Assembly (NCBI GenBank): GCA_963675135.1 | Contig: OY776128.1 | Span: forward strand, 1,364,001 to 1,428,000 | Direction of reading: 5' to 3' | Length of the DNA: 64,000 nt | From: Galeopsis tetrahit | Taxonomy: Eukaryota; Streptophyta; Magnoliopsida; Lamiales; Lamiaceae | Part shown: in pieces, positions 31,031 to 43,700 of the stretch | Position numbering within the stretch: position 1 is the first letter of the stretch | Layout of the letters: every line of letters begins with the position of its first letter | Program-made: the position numbers and the translations under genes | The notes under the pieces: generated by a model | Database searches by the model: none | What the model was told of the DNA's origin: nothing | The model's input: only the letters and a program-made list of their open reading frames with translations

Positions 31031-32960
31031 ATGCTCCAAGAATCCACCCTCAAGACTCCATTGTTATCCAGTAGCAGCAGCGATGACTCTTCAAACGAAA
31101 GTAGTTTCAGACACAATTTCAAGATTCCCAAAACACCCCTCTCTCTCTCATCCTCATCCTCATACAAATCACTCGCGATTCTCTCCGGCCACGCGGGTTC
31201 CGTTTCTTGCATTGCCCTCTGCGGCGAATTCGTCCTCAGCGCATCCCACGGCAAGGACATAATCGTGTGGCAGCAGCCGGACTTACGGCAGTTTACCAAG
31301 TTCGGACAGGGTGAGGGCTCTGTTAAGGCCCTCATCACCGCCGGAAACAGAGTCTTTACGGCGCACCAGGACTCTAGGATTAGAGTCTGGCGAGTGTCGA
31401 GAAGCTCGGAAAATGTTTTCAAGCTTCTCGACACTCTCCCTACTACAAAGGACTACTTGGGGAAGTTCATGAAACAGAGCAATTATGTTCAGACTAGGAG
31501 GCATAAAAAGGTACGCCCTCCGCCTCCGTTATTAATTGAACATTTACTGTTTGTACGAGTAAGAATTGTTTATTGACATTAAATGTGATAAAGTGAGCTT
31601 TTAGAAGGGATATAATGGGTAATTCAACTTTATTGAAGAGAAAATATTTTGTTAATGTGTAAAAAGTAACCACGTAGATAAGAAGAGATGTTTGAGAGAG
31701 TTTTTTAAAGAAGTAAAAAGTACTCCCTCCGTTCCAGAATTTTTTGCACATTTTGACCGTAAGAAAATAGAATAAAGTGATTGGTGATGTAAGATAAATG
31801 AGGGGTATTTTAGGTGATTTGATGATGTGTAAAGTAGATTTTTGCACACTTTGACCGTCACGATTTTTTAGAAAATAGAATAAAGTGATTGGTGATGTAA
31901 GATAAATTAGAGGTATTTTAGATGATTTGATAAGGTGTAAAGTAAAATGTATGTAAAAAATGAGTGACAATTTTGAAAATAAAATAATTTTTGGGAGGAT
32001 ATTAATTTTTTTTTTGGGTATTTTCATCGTGAAAGTGTGCAAATAATCATGAGACGGAGGGAGTAACTTTTTTCAAATAAGGAAATTTTTAATTAATAAT
32101 GGGACGGAGGGAGTATCAAGATAAAGAAGTGTGTAACACATTTGTAAAACAAAACGTGTTTGTTAATTTCTGTTTCTTAGTTAAGCTTTAGTGGTTACTA
32201 ATTTAACTGCTAATCGGTTTATCATTTAGATGTTAATATGTGTTTGGCGCTTCTTTTATCTTGATAAAAGGTGTTATGGATCGAGCACGCGGATAGTATA
32301 TCGTGTCTAGCATTCTCACACGGGCTGATTTACTCCGGGTCGTGGGATAAGACGCTTAAAGTGTGGCGTGCTTCGGATTTCAAGTGCTTGGAGTCGATCA
32401 AAGCTCACGACGACGCGATAAACGGCCTCGTCGCGAGCAATGGCGTGGTGTACTCCGCTTCGGCGGATGGTACAATCAAGGCGTGGGGGATGAGGACGAG
32501 GATGAGGACGAAGACGGAGCTTAAGGGAGTGTTGGTGGGGCATAAGGACATTTCGATTAACGCGGTGGTGGTGTCTGACGACGGGAGGTTTGTGTACGGA
32601 GGGGGGTCGGACGGGCACGTGGTGGGGTTTGTTCCGGAGGAGGAGGAGAACCATTGGATCACAGACACGAAAGCGCATGAAATGGCGGTTCTTTGTATGT
32701 GTTTGAAGGGGGATTTTTTGTGTAGTGGGTCTGCGGATAAGAGTATTTGTGTTTGGAAAAGGGAGAAGAATGGGGGGTTGGTGAAGAATGTTGTAATAAA
32801 AGGGCATGAAGGGCCTGTGAGGTGTATGCAAGCTTCACCGGTGGGTGTAGGGGGTGGATTCATGTTGTATAGTGGGGGTATTGATAAGAGTTTGAGGGTT
32901 TGGTGGGTGCAAACTGATAAATCAAAAGATGATGAGGTTATGGCTAAGGAATGGAAGTGA
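31031..32960 (+). CDS. JGB: JINGUBANG-like WD40 repeat protein, 389 aa, two exons
   Basis: Exon 1 is 31031-31510 and exon 2 is 32271-32960; the 760-bp intron has a GTACGC donor, an AAAAG acceptor and phase 0. The chain has a Ser-rich N-terminus (residues 12-45), then about seven WD40 repeats filling residues 50-372. These are recognisable from GH/AH-D blocks (SGHAGSVSC 52-60, EHADSISC 165-172, AHDDAING, GHKDISINAV, AHEMAVLC, GHEGPVRC) and their IxVW/LKVW ends (80, 120, 192, 322, 371). Length and layout fit plant JINGUBANG proteins. In Arabidopsis JGB represses pollen germination in dry conditions by working with TCP4 and jasmonate synthesis; that role is inferred here by similarity. The start is the first in-frame ATG of the transcript-like region. 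An AATAAA at about 33148 suits polyadenylation. A MITE and part of another lie in the intron. The name rests on recognition, not on a search. Confidence 0.88.
31723..32063. mobile_element. Stowaway-type MITE in the JGB-like intron
   Basis: CTCCCTCCGTTCCAGAA (31723) and GAGACGGAGGGAG (ending 32063) are inverted, with TA at 31721-31722 and 32064-32065. The interior contains a tandem repeat of an about 100-bp block (TAGAATAAAGTGATTGGTGA twice). A further loose right end (GGGACGGAGGGAG, ending 32113) follows, left from another MITE. Confidence 0.8.
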
Positions 32961-35280
32961 ATGAGTCAATCAAGTGTTGTTTGTTGTTACTATTAGTTTG
33001 TTTTGTTAATTTTTTTGAAAAGATTGGGTGGGGGGTTGGGGGATTCTTTTTGGGGGTGTATGTTGTATTTTTTGAGATGTAAGTGGAGATTTTTTTTAGG
33101 TGAAGGTGTAAATTGCATCTTGTATGAGTTTAGGTGGATTGGATTTGAATAAAAAGAAGAATTGTTTGTGATTTAAGTTGGATGTGCTTGTTTTTGTATA
33201 GACTTAGTCATTCAATTCTAAATCAGAACGCGTATAATCGTAAGTTCGTAACAGTGAATTTTGCAACGGTAATATCATGAATTGATCGGTTGAGATTTAA
33301 TCTTAAACTAGCCCTTTTTAAATTTACATCTCAATCTATTGTACTAAAAAAGGCAGCTAAATTGTAGTCGTTTCATATATTTTCACAGTTCGATTTCGAT
33401 TCCATGTAATTAGAATCGTCGGTTCAAAATCGTAATCGACAAACCGTGAGCATGTGCATCATTTTGTACATAATTATTTGTGATGATTGAGTGAAACATA
33501 AACAATATGATGGGAGACAAAGAGGCAGAAAACATGGAGTTTGTGCAGGCATGTGCCAAAATTAGATGTTTTTTTTAAGGAATTATAGTGATAGGTGTCT
33601 TATTTTTTGCATATATATCAGCACCTGGTCTATTTTGTCCTCACAGTGTGTAAAACAAACAATGTTTGATTAATGTAAGCATCACGATCTTTTAGATATA
33701 TCGAGTTATCTATAATTAGTTTAGATATTTTAATTGGTATATTAAATAGTAGAGTATATGATGCATTTTTTTTGTCATTTATTATATACATAGTCAAATA
33801 TTTTTTTACTCGTCTTGTAACGGTTCTTTTCAAATCAAATTCTAACCGTTTAAAATTAATATTATATATATAGAATCGACGGTTCAATTTTTGGAAGAGA
33901 GAAATCGAAGTCGGACCGTATAATACACCGTTTCGATTTCGACACCGAACTGAAACCGAGAACCGCCGGTTCAAAAGGGTTTGGGCAAGTCTACTAAACT
34001 CATTCATAAGTTTTGTACTTTAATTTGCTTTAGACACATTGTTTTTCTTTTACAAAGGAATACACAAGTCTCACTGATTAAAGTGGGCCAACAAAAATGA
34101 GAATAAATTTTGAAATAATTGTGAAGAAAAGAATAAACGTCTGTCCGAGGAAGCAAGGAATTAATTCAATACTTTTCTTATTTACAAAGCTTATTTCTTG
34201 TCAAGGCAAGGTAAGACATTAAATAAAAATATGAAACCTAACACCAACCATTCTATTTCTAAACCACTTTATCAAAATTCTATTCTTTATGGGACCATCA
34301 CACCAACGACCAACTTTTGACTCATAGTTTGTGTATCACAAGATTATATCTACTTTGTACCCTTTTAAACTTTACATTTGGTGGATGACACGATTATTGG
34401 AAATTTTGAGTTTTGATATGTTCAAACGCCCATGTTTAATCAAAATGTTGATGAACTAAACATTAATTTTTTAAAAATTGAATGTGATAGAGTTGTTCCA
34501 CTCGTGAAGTAGATGAACGTGGTATATCTAAAGTTTCAAAACAGAATTTCGGTGGGTGAAAAATTAATACGCAAAGATGGGACATCACACCACTATTGAG
34601 TCTTTATATGTATGTCTTACAATAAACAATACTTCAAATACCATTGGATCATCGATCCAACGTATGAATTTTATTTTATATGATTGCACTTCGCATTAGT
34701 GTGTTTGTTCTATGTAAAATGCAATCACATTACATCGTCTCACTAATAAATTAAATTAATAAAAAAAATACGGATATATCCTTTAAATTTAAAATAAATA
34801 AGAATATTTAATTATAAATGACATATATATCTAGAGTTATCAAATAGGTTGGACCGGACCGAGTAGGGTCGGGGCCAACCCGATTGCTATTGGACCTCGA
34901 AATCTATTACCTAGCCTGACTCAGGAAAGAACTCTTGAAATATTTTTTTATTTTTTATTTAAATATTATAAAAACATTTAAATAATTTTAAATTTTTTTA
35001 ACAAAAAATAAATATTTTATTTAATGGCGAAGTATGATGGTTTATAATAAAACTAAATGATGTATCAACTTTTAATTGGACGCTTATACAAGACATGGCG
35101 AACTCTCTAGCCTCTGCCTCACGATAGATAGGCTCTAGTACTTTATGAAAAATTATTGGTGAAAAATGTAAGAAAAATAAAATGATTAACAAATGGGGAA
35201 AATTGAGTGAAATTGAATCATATTCGATATTTTGGCTTGTACAACACAACACTTTTTAAGAAATGAATCATATTCGATTG
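32961..35280. other. intergenic, no gene
   Basis: It contains the 3' UTR of the WD40 gene to about 33170, then AT-rich sequence. Two related stretches with GGTTCAAAATCG and CGATTTCGATTCC-like composition (33380-33460 and 33820-33980) appear to be old repeats. 34420-34560 repeats a block at 3780-3880. The minus open frame at 33630-34007 has no family resemblance. Confidence 0.45.
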
Positions 35281-35288
35281 GTATGTAC

Positions 35289-35291
<3 letters not shown>

Positions 35292-35329
<38 letters not shown>
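35292..35329. repeat. (AT)n microsatellite
   Basis: About 19 AT dinucleotide units without interruption. Confidence 0.9.
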
Positions 35330-35545
35330 TAAAATTGAATTTTCATCCAATATTTTTATACGACAATAAAAAAGTTTTGGGTTAAAAGGAAGAAAGAAAA
35401 GATAAAAGTCATAAGTTCACAAGTCGAACCAGAGACCAATGTGCCATCGAAAAATGGTACACCCCTAAATACGACCTAGCAATAAAAGTGATTAAGAATT
35501 TCGAAAAAAATTGATAAATCTAGGAATTTGAAATCGGGTGAAGGG

Positions 35546-35749
35546 CTATGGAGGGTCAAATGCATCGCCCTCACTGCCCTTGAACTTGGAGACACGGGTG
35601 AAATCATTATCAAGCTCTGAAGGTTGGCTGATAGTGTAGTTCGTGCAAGCTCCAGCCTCGAATTCATTGATAGCGCTGCCCGAAATTTGGTGATGGGATA
35701 GGCTCCTCCCAGACCTCCTTGGAGCTACTACGTTTTTTCGTAGAACGAG
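35546..35749 (-). pseudogene. unidentified coding-like fragment
   Basis: The minus strand is open from a TGA (35750-35752) to a TAG (35546-35548), about 66 codons without an ATG. The translation has protein-like composition, with segments such as AINEFEAGACTNYTISQPSE and FTRVSKFKGSEGDAF. The surrounding AT-rich DNA would not be expected to give this. I do not recognise the family. It may be an exon or fragment of a gene or transposon protein. Confidence 0.25.
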
Positions 35750-35928
35750 TCAAGGCTACCCGAGTAGGAAAAGGAAAAAACACATTGATGAAGGCAAGGT
35801 TTTTTGTTGAACCAATATAATTGTGGTAGTTATGAAAGTAAAATTAAGTATTTGGCCCTCTAATTATGGTCACAAGTCACATTGGTCCACTAACTTCAAC
35901 TTTGTGAGGCTATGGTCCTTTTTTACTA

Positions 35929-36811
35929 GGGTTGGGGTATATACCCCTCCAGCTTTGTTTAATGCACTCCCCCGATACTTACACTCCCTACTTTATATTG
36001 AAAGGATACATGCACTCCCCCCAAATTACCTTTTATACCATTTTCTCTTAAAATTTCTAAGATAAATACATTCCCCTCAAAAATCCTAATTTTATTAAAC
36101 CCTAATTTTTTCCTTTAATTTCTCCCCCAACTCATTCTTTCTCCTCCCTTCTTCATCCTCAACTTGCCGCCGCCATCCGCCCACTTCCTTCATCCGTCCA
36201 CCGTCACCGCCCTTCATCCATCGCCGCCCTTCGTCCGCCGCCGCACGAAGATGCAGCAGGTAAACTTTTTTTTTTATCTTTTTTCTCTGCTGCACAAGGC
36301 AGCGGCGGCGGCCGATCTCCCGCTAACTAGCGCCGCCGCCGCTCTTCGCCCCACCCCCAAGAGTCCTCCCCCTTCGTCGCCGCCGCTCTTCGCGCCACCC
36401 CCAATTTGTTCCGCCGCCGCCGCTCGTCCTACTAGGTAAGTTTTTTTTTTTTTTTTTTTCTGGCTTTTCTCCCGTCTCTCTGGTTTGGTCGACTCTGGTT
36501 TGTCGAAAATAAGATTTTTTTTTATTTCTAAAATTTTATTTAGGGGCGGCGGTAGGTGCCGGAGGTTTGGCGGTGGCAGCCAGAGGTTGGGCGGCGGCGG
36601 CGACGATGTTCGGTGGGCGACAGTTGGCTAATAACTCTCAAATTAGGGTTAGGGTTATAATTAGGATTAGGGTTAGTTTAATTTATAGGCAGCGTATGTA
36701 TCTTTGGTATTTTATGAAAAGGGTCAAATAGACATTTTATAGGAATATTTAATTAATAAAAGTGGAGGGGGAGTGTATTAAACAAAGTTGGAGGGGTATA
36801 TACCTCAACCC
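35929..36811. mobile_element. non-autonomous MULE, 883 bp
   Basis: TIRs GGGTTGGGGTATATACCCCT and its inverted partner (ATACCTCAACCC) extend about 44 bp. A perfect 9-bp duplication TTTTTACTA lies at 35920-35928 and 36812-36820. Same family as 16607-17660. The interior has a pyrimidine-rich and CCG-rich left half (36080-36440), a GTCGACTCTGGTTTGTCGAA piece near 36487, and GGGTTAGGGTT near the right end. No transposase. Confidence 0.9.
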
Positions 36812-36820
36812 TTTTTACTA

Positions 36821-38044
36821 ACCTGTCAATTAGCCCAATAATAATCTAACCCATTTGAAAAGTGTGAACAAAATAGTGGCCCAACAAAAATGAATTAGCC
36901 TAGGCGTCAAGCACAAGGCTTAGGCCCAACCCAATAGAGTAAGGCTCATGCATTATCATGCCAATTTGTTCAATGAATCAATATATGGAGTATCCCCCTT
37001 AGCGCTCTTAAATGAAATCGAACTGCCCATGAGCTCAGCTCGATTTAGCTCGTTAGATACTCAATTTACTAATGAGACGACTTGAATTTAACTCGACTCG
37101 AACTCGACTCAATTTACTAATGAGTCAGTTATAGGATCAGTGATCGATGGCTGCCATGTCAGCATCATGTAGAAAAAAGACACGCTGAGATGGGAATATG
37201 GAGGTGTGCAACTAGTTTCACTTCCACTGTGCGTAAATCGCACTTAGGGTTTAGCTACTTTTTAGTGGACTTAATAATCTAAGAAAAAAATGTCTTCATG
37301 CTTGATTTTTACTTTTTATTTGCCTTGTTACTAATTTTTAATCCAATAACCTAAGATTCAATTTCACATGATGGATTAACTCAAAATAAATAAATAATTC
37401 AATTTAAAATGGATGTCTAAATAAATTTAAAATAACATTTATATTCAACATGTAAGAACATACTAGTTAGATTGTGTGCTTATTAAATAATAAAAAAATG
37501 GAGTGCATTGTTTTCAATTTAATATAGTTAGATCGTGTGCTTATTAAATAATAAAAAAATGAAGTGCATTGTTTTCAATTTAATATTAATCAGTTGAATT
37601 ATTTAAGTCTAAATATAGATATCTCACCATATTTACCGAAAAATTTCTCAAGTATCCAACTATTCATAAAATCTAGGGTGTGAAAACTATGTAATGCCAA
37701 ACAAAATATGAACTAAATTAAATACATTTGACATATTTACGGCAAAAAAAAAAGTGTACCTAATTTATATAGTTATAGTATAGATAGATACAGTTCATCC
37801 GGCGCCATAGGTACATAGCTGTCACTATTAACAACAGTATTAAAATTCATTTACGTACTAATTACAGTTAATGGTCATTTGACATTGATAAACTACTGCT
37901 CAAGACTTCTAGTTCAAAATTCTCAAGATGCAAATAATTATAGGGAGTAGTGTTATTACTTTAATTGAGGCCCTCGCTAGTTAACGATACAATTGATCCT
38001 TCAAATTAATCGATTTTTTTTTTTTTTATAGGAGTATATATATA
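36821..38044. other. AT-rich intergenic DNA
   Basis: No gene. It holds the tandem duplication at 37464-37585. A stretch near 37020-37130 has repeated ACTCGACT/TCAATTTACTAATGAG words. Short frames are fortuitous. Confidence 0.45.
37464..37585. repeat. 61-bp tandem duplication
   Basis: Two adjacent copies of a unit beginning TAGTTAGATTGTGTGC / TAGTTAGATCGTGTGC and carrying GAGTGCATTGTTTTCAATTT, with two differences by eye. Confidence 0.85.
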
Positions 38045-38290
38045 CTCCCTCCGTTTCGTAATTATTTGTACATTTTTTTATTGGGACGCCACAAGATTAT
38101 TTACAAACTCTTAATATGGAAATATTCAACAAAATTAATATCCTTTCAACATCATTTTATTTTTAAAATTGTCACTCATTATTTGCATACATTTTACTTT
38201 ACACCTCACCAAATCACCCAAAATACTCATATTTTATTCATCAACCACTAAATCCATTTTTCTTAAAAATTGTGCCTGTGCAAATAATAG
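38045..38290. mobile_element. Stowaway-type MITE, right end lost
   Basis: It starts CTCCCTCCGTTTCGTAATTA after TA. The right half ends GTGCAAATAAT, the usual subterminal block, without the final GGAGGGAG. Body words (TTTACACCTCACCAAATCAC) match other family members in reverse. Confidence 0.55.
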
Positions 38291-38510
38291 AATATTGGAA
38301 CACATTAATGTATTAATTAAAAGACATTTACAACCGAATAAATAAAATATTTTTTAAATTTAATATTTTAGCAATTTTTAAATTGTTTCGCTCCATTTTG
38401 AATCGAACTATCAAAACTTCAAAACAAAATTAAAGTCAGTTTGTTCAATTTAATTTAATGAAATGTATTGACAATTTTATCATATAAAATTTCGATGAGT
38501 ATAATAAATA

Positions 38511-38802
38511 CTCCCTCCGTCCAATTTCATTATTCTCACTTTCCTTTTTTGGTTGTCCAATTTTATTATGCCCATACCCTTTTTGGAAACAATACTATTC
38601 ATACTACTTTATCTCCGCCCTCCTACCCTCACTTATTTACCCACTTTGTCATTCACTTTATTCATAAACAACAATTTATTTACAAATGAACCCTACAATA
38701 CCCTATCATACCCTCAACTTATCTACTTTATGAATAAACTAATCAATATTCATTAAAACCCGTGCCCAAATAAGTGGGCATAATAAAATTGAACGGATGG
38801 AG
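38511..38802. mobile_element. Stowaway-type MITE, 292 bp
   Basis: CTCCCTCCGTCCAATTTCAT and GAACGGATGGAG are inverted, flanked by TA at 38509-38510 and 38803-38804. It sits inside a sequence that is continuous in the hAT element at 1358-1843. Confidence 0.75.
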
Positions 38803-38871
38803 TATATATTATTTTATCTTTAAAGTAATGTTAATCGGACCCCAAACCGAAATTTTCTGACTCCGTCACTG
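38803..38871. mobile_element. hAT right-terminus remnant
   Basis: The stretch ending ACTCCGTCACTG matches the right end of the hAT at 1358-1843, including CCGAAATTTTCTGACTCCG. With 38455-38510 it forms a piece of a related element. The left end was not located. Confidence 0.5.
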
Positions 38872-40731
38872 CATACTCTCATTTAAAATATAGTCCGCCC
38901 ATAAACTCATGAGTAATACTCCACATTATAGTAATAATAATAATAGTATTACACATATACTTATATACTGTTTTATTTTATGTATAAAACAGTAGTATTA
39001 TACATGATTTTGATATAAAGTTATATCGTTTATGCCCCACACCTATATAAATTACTTATATTATGCTACATTGTATAAATATTTTATTCAACCGTTGAGT
39101 TCCATAAAAAATTTATCATCCGAATGTATATCATTACTCTATATTTACATATGTTATTTTAAGTGTAAAATTAATATTGAGGGCTAAATTGTTCTATGAA
39201 TTTTTTCCTCCTGTTTACATACTCCGTATTATTTATTTTCTTAAGTGGTTTAAATATCTAAATATACAAAAAAGGAAATTATATATATATATATATATAT
39301 ATTTCAAATAAAACTTGAAATATAATTAAACGTTTATTAACATTACAAATAAACTTTTTTTTTTCAATATGAAATTTGAAAGTCAATAGTCAACTCACAT
39401 TGAGGAAATTAAAATGGACTTTAGATCCCGAGTTAATTGGTTTGAGGTTAGTCAATAGTCAACTCATCACTCAAGATTTTTGTAATAATTTTTTTTTAAA
39501 GATTTAATTATTCCAATATATTATATTTATAATATACTTTTATTTATCCTTTTTTTATTAACTACAATTACATAATATAATTGTAATATTTGCATTTCAC
39601 AATTCTAATATGGGTAATATGTAATAACATGTACTATATTTTTTTATCACATTATAAATTTATAACCGTAACATATAATAATATACTGTAATATTTAAAT
39701 AATCATATTGTTTAAATTTCACACAATTCATATATACTGTACTCATTAACATTATTTTATTAAGAGTCGAAAATTAAAAAGTCAGTCCAATTTGTAAATG
39801 TAAAAAGTCACAAAATTTATAGTTGCTACCAGCATATGATACACGAAAGGTCTAAATAAATTCGAAATTTAACTCGATTGTTAGCATTAATATTGAGGGG
39901 AAATAACGCAGCTGACTCTATAATTTTTACAATAGTATTGAGGGGAAATAATATTGAAAATGAAGTGTGAATTAGCATTAATAAATATTAAAAAGGTATT
40001 TTGAAAATGAATATTGAAGATATTGACAGGAAAAAACAAAAGAAGAAGACAATTCCTACAGCCAAGTACACCCTGATGATATGCTCATAAAATTTCCAAC
40101 TTTTTAAAATTAAATTGGTGTAGTTAAATTATGATAACTTTTTTATTATCACCATAAAATAAAAAAATATACTATTATATGTTAAAAAGTATTTTAAAAA
40201 ATTCGTCCAAAAAATTAAGTGTTTAAAATGTTTTTTTAACTTATAGTAACATTAATTTAGTATTGCAGTAACATAGTTTTAGCCTCGTAATATTTATGAT
40301 AACCTTCACAATATCCTCAATTTTACACAAATGTCAGTCAACTAATTTATTTACTTTATACATAAAATTTTACAAAATTAACCCTAAAAGATTCACTCAT
40401 TATTACAACTTCTTAATATGCATGCTCATAATTCTGGATGGAAGTATTTTAGTTAAATTTACTCCAAATTTATCTTAAATATATTTTTATGTTTTTTATG
40501 TGGTGGTTAAAAATTAAATTAGATTGCAAAATTGGATATACATCCAAATAAAATCCAACTAATCTAATTTGCATAAAAAACAGTAAAAATTAGTTTTCAC
40601 CAAATTAATTATTGCAGTTACCAAAATTAAATATAAATTAAATAGATGTATTTATATTTTATATAAATGTGGCATCACACTCCACTACAAAAGGTTCCAC
40701 CACACCATTCCTGGGCCACCCTTTTCTTACA
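38872..40731. other. AT-rich intergenic DNA and upstream region of the KOB1-like gene
   Basis: No gene. It has an AT dinucleotide run at about 39283-39302 and low-complexity AT DNA. The last about 70 bases before 40732 are the likely 5' leader. A TATATTTTATATAAATG stretch (40651-40668) may hold the TATA box. Confidence 0.4.
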
Positions 40732-43700
40732 ATGGCGGGTCTACACACTTCTCTCCGGTCACAACCGCCGTCTTCCGCCGCTAACCTCCATTCCTTCACA
40801 GCCAAGCTTCTTCTCCTCCTCACTGTCCTCCCTCTCTCCCTCGCTATTTTCGCTTTTCTCCTACAATGGCGCGGCGGCGGCGTCGACGATCCCATCTCCC
40901 GATGGTCTCCCGATGAAACGCACAAGTTCCCCGGAATGGATTCCTCTCCTCTCGCCACCGTCGGTCATTCCTCTTCTCATTCTTCTGATTGCTCCACGCT
41001 GCTCGGACACTCCGCGTCTGCGTCTTTTCCGTATTTTAAGGACTGGAAGTACAAGCTGGATGCCGATCTTAAGCCCAAGGTTTTGTGTTCTTCTTGGTTG
41101 ATCTGTTTGGGTTTTAGTGTTGTTTGGTGACTTGGCGGAGTTTTTTTTGTGATTTGAAAATTGTTTCTGGATTTAAGATAGATTAAGTAGTTAGGGTTTA
41201 CGGTTTTTTAAATTTGTGAAATAGTTCTTGAAACGAACTGCTTTTTCGATTCAGTTATTGTGGAGTATATTACTATCTGTTTTGGATTTATTTGTTTTTT
41301 CCTTTATTTGATTGTGGGGCACTTCTTATATCTGCATTTATGTATCCGATGTAAAGTTGCTACTTAGAATTTCCTAATTGCTTGATGAGGATCAGAATCT
41401 GTTGAAAAAGAGTTGAATTCCTTACAAGGTTTTTTGTGCCATTTCCTCACAAATTGGCATTGGCAATATATCCTGTAAAGTTTTTTAGATCAGATTATTA
41501 TGTCCTGATAAAATTGTTTGCAACTATGCTTATTTCCTTTGTGGGTTGTTATATACAGATATGTATTACAACAAGTACATCTGCAAGCTTGGAGCAGATT
41601 CTGCCGTGGATGTTTTATCATAAAATTATTGGAGTGTCAACTTTTTTCCTTTTTGTTGAAGGGAAGGCTGCAACTCCTGCAGTGTCCAAGGTTCTTGAAT
41701 CCATTCCGGTGAGTGTTTAACCGATTTTCTGGTTTCTTTGATTACTGCCATCCCTTGTTTTCTGTAGTTTGTAAGACAATCAACTAAGTCATATATCATC
41801 AAGTACTCCTGCTCACTTCTAACAAGATAAGGGGAAATTTAAAGGGCTTTGTGTCACTAAAACAATAACAAAAGGCTCTTTGGGCTTTGTTTGGTTATAT
41901 TGCTTTAGAGTGCGTACTTTTTTAAAGCATCACAAATTTGAGAATTAATGTGAAATTTATGTGATAGATTGTGAGGAGTAGCTTTTGAAAAAAATGATTT
42001 TGCCCCCACTTTGTAGAGTTTGCAGACACTACCTTATTTATGAGGATTTTATGCCCCCACTTTGTAGAGTTTGCAGACACTACCTTATTTATGAGGATTT
42101 TAGTGAAAGAATTATTTGTTCATGGTTCATGTTCATCCTTTCAGACAACGACCAATTGTTGATTACCATAAATTTATTTCTCAACTAGCATCAAGATGCT
42201 TGACATTTATACCACCTCTTGCGATTGGATCCGTTGGATTGTTGGACATTTTATGATCTGACTTCGAACAATGGTTGTAATGATTAGCTGATATGGTGCT
42301 CATATCCGCATTCTACCATCACCAGTTTTTTTCCGACAATGAACCAACCGTTACATTACCATGAAATAGCAGAACGTGTGTGTTTAGTTTAATTGCTGTG
42401 CAAGTATGAGTTTGACAGTGTCATTTCCTAGCATATGTAAGGGAAAATTTAAAATTCGTCTAGCCAGATGTTTAGATAGCTACTAGGTTAGAATCACTGA
42501 GAAACAATGTGGTTTTCACGTTTTCTTGTTCATGTTCTACTTTCACATAAAAGTACGGCCATGTTGGTTTCAATATAAGAAATCTATTTTAGTTTTCTCA
42601 GGGAATTAAAACGTGCTTAGCTAGTGTATCTTGACAAAAGATAACACTGCATTCACGACATACATACCCAAGATGTATTAATGTTTCTGGCCAACAGAGT
42701 CTGAGCTGCCAATCTGCCATTTAGTTTGATAATAGTGTGGTTGTGTTTGGAAAATCATATTTCTGTTTCAGAATGAACAATGGTGGCATTTCTAATATTG
42801 TAGGGCGTGAAAGTGATATACAGAACCAAAGAGCTGGAGGAGCAACAAGCTAAGAGGTACATCACATGCTTTGTTTAAAGTGGAATAAAGATTTTATAGC
42901 ATTTTCTTTAGGAGTCAGTTCCTTTGTTTCTTAAACTGCAGAACTGTTCATTTGTTATTTAGCTATGGTATTTAGTTTATTTAAATCCTTTTGTGTTGTT
43001 TCTGCAGCCGGATCTGGAATGAAACTTGGCTGTCAAGTTTCTTTTACAAGCCGTGCAACTACGAGCTTTTTGTTAAGCAATCCCTTAACATGGAGATGGC
43101 AATAATTATGGCAAGGGTATGAATTTTGGGAACATGTTAAACATTTGTTCATCAAAGAATTAATATTTATATGCATATTATGATTCCAGGATGCTGGAAT
43201 GGAATGGATTCTTCATCTAGATACTGATGAATTGATACATCCTGCTGGTGCTCGGGAATATTCTTTAAGGCAGTTGTTGCTTGATGTGCCTGCGAATGTG
43301 GACATGGTTATCTTTCCCAACTATGTATGTAATTTGTTTTCTTTGTATACCCCTTTGTTTCTGTAACATATATGCAAATCGTTAAAATGTGCTCTATGTT
43401 TTCCTAATAATCTAGTACGAGAGTCTCACCATTATAAGTCCTTACAGGAGAGCAGCATTGAACGAGATGACATCAAGGAACCTTTTACGGAGGTAATTAT
43501 CTGAATGTCTTGTCACATTCTACTTATGATATTCATTTTTTTTTGGGTTGATTTGCTAGTTTAGTTTGGTAACTCGTAGTGCAACTGAGATTATGACTTT
43601 ATGTACAAAGTTATATTGTTCCCTGTAACAGCTTTCGTCTGATGAATTTATCATGGATAACCTTAATTTATTTTGGGACCACAAATAGTAGTTATTTCAT

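Noticed and set aside
32316..32863. Minus-strand frames of 171 and 152 codons
   Set aside because: Antisense shadows of exon 2 of the JGB-like gene, whose sense frame has clear WD40 motifs.
33630..34007. 125-codon minus frame
   Set aside because: Basic, low-complexity translation of an old repeat (GGTTCGATTTCG-like words) with no family resemblance.
40669..40731. Upstream start for the KOB1-like protein at 40669
   Set aside because: The triplet there is GTG, which is not a normal plant nuclear start. The first in-frame ATG is 40732, directly before the membrane anchor.
40667..41101. 144-codon plus frame starting ATG 40667
   Set aside because: Out of frame with the KOB1-like exon 1. Its translation is low-complexity and does not continue into exon 2.
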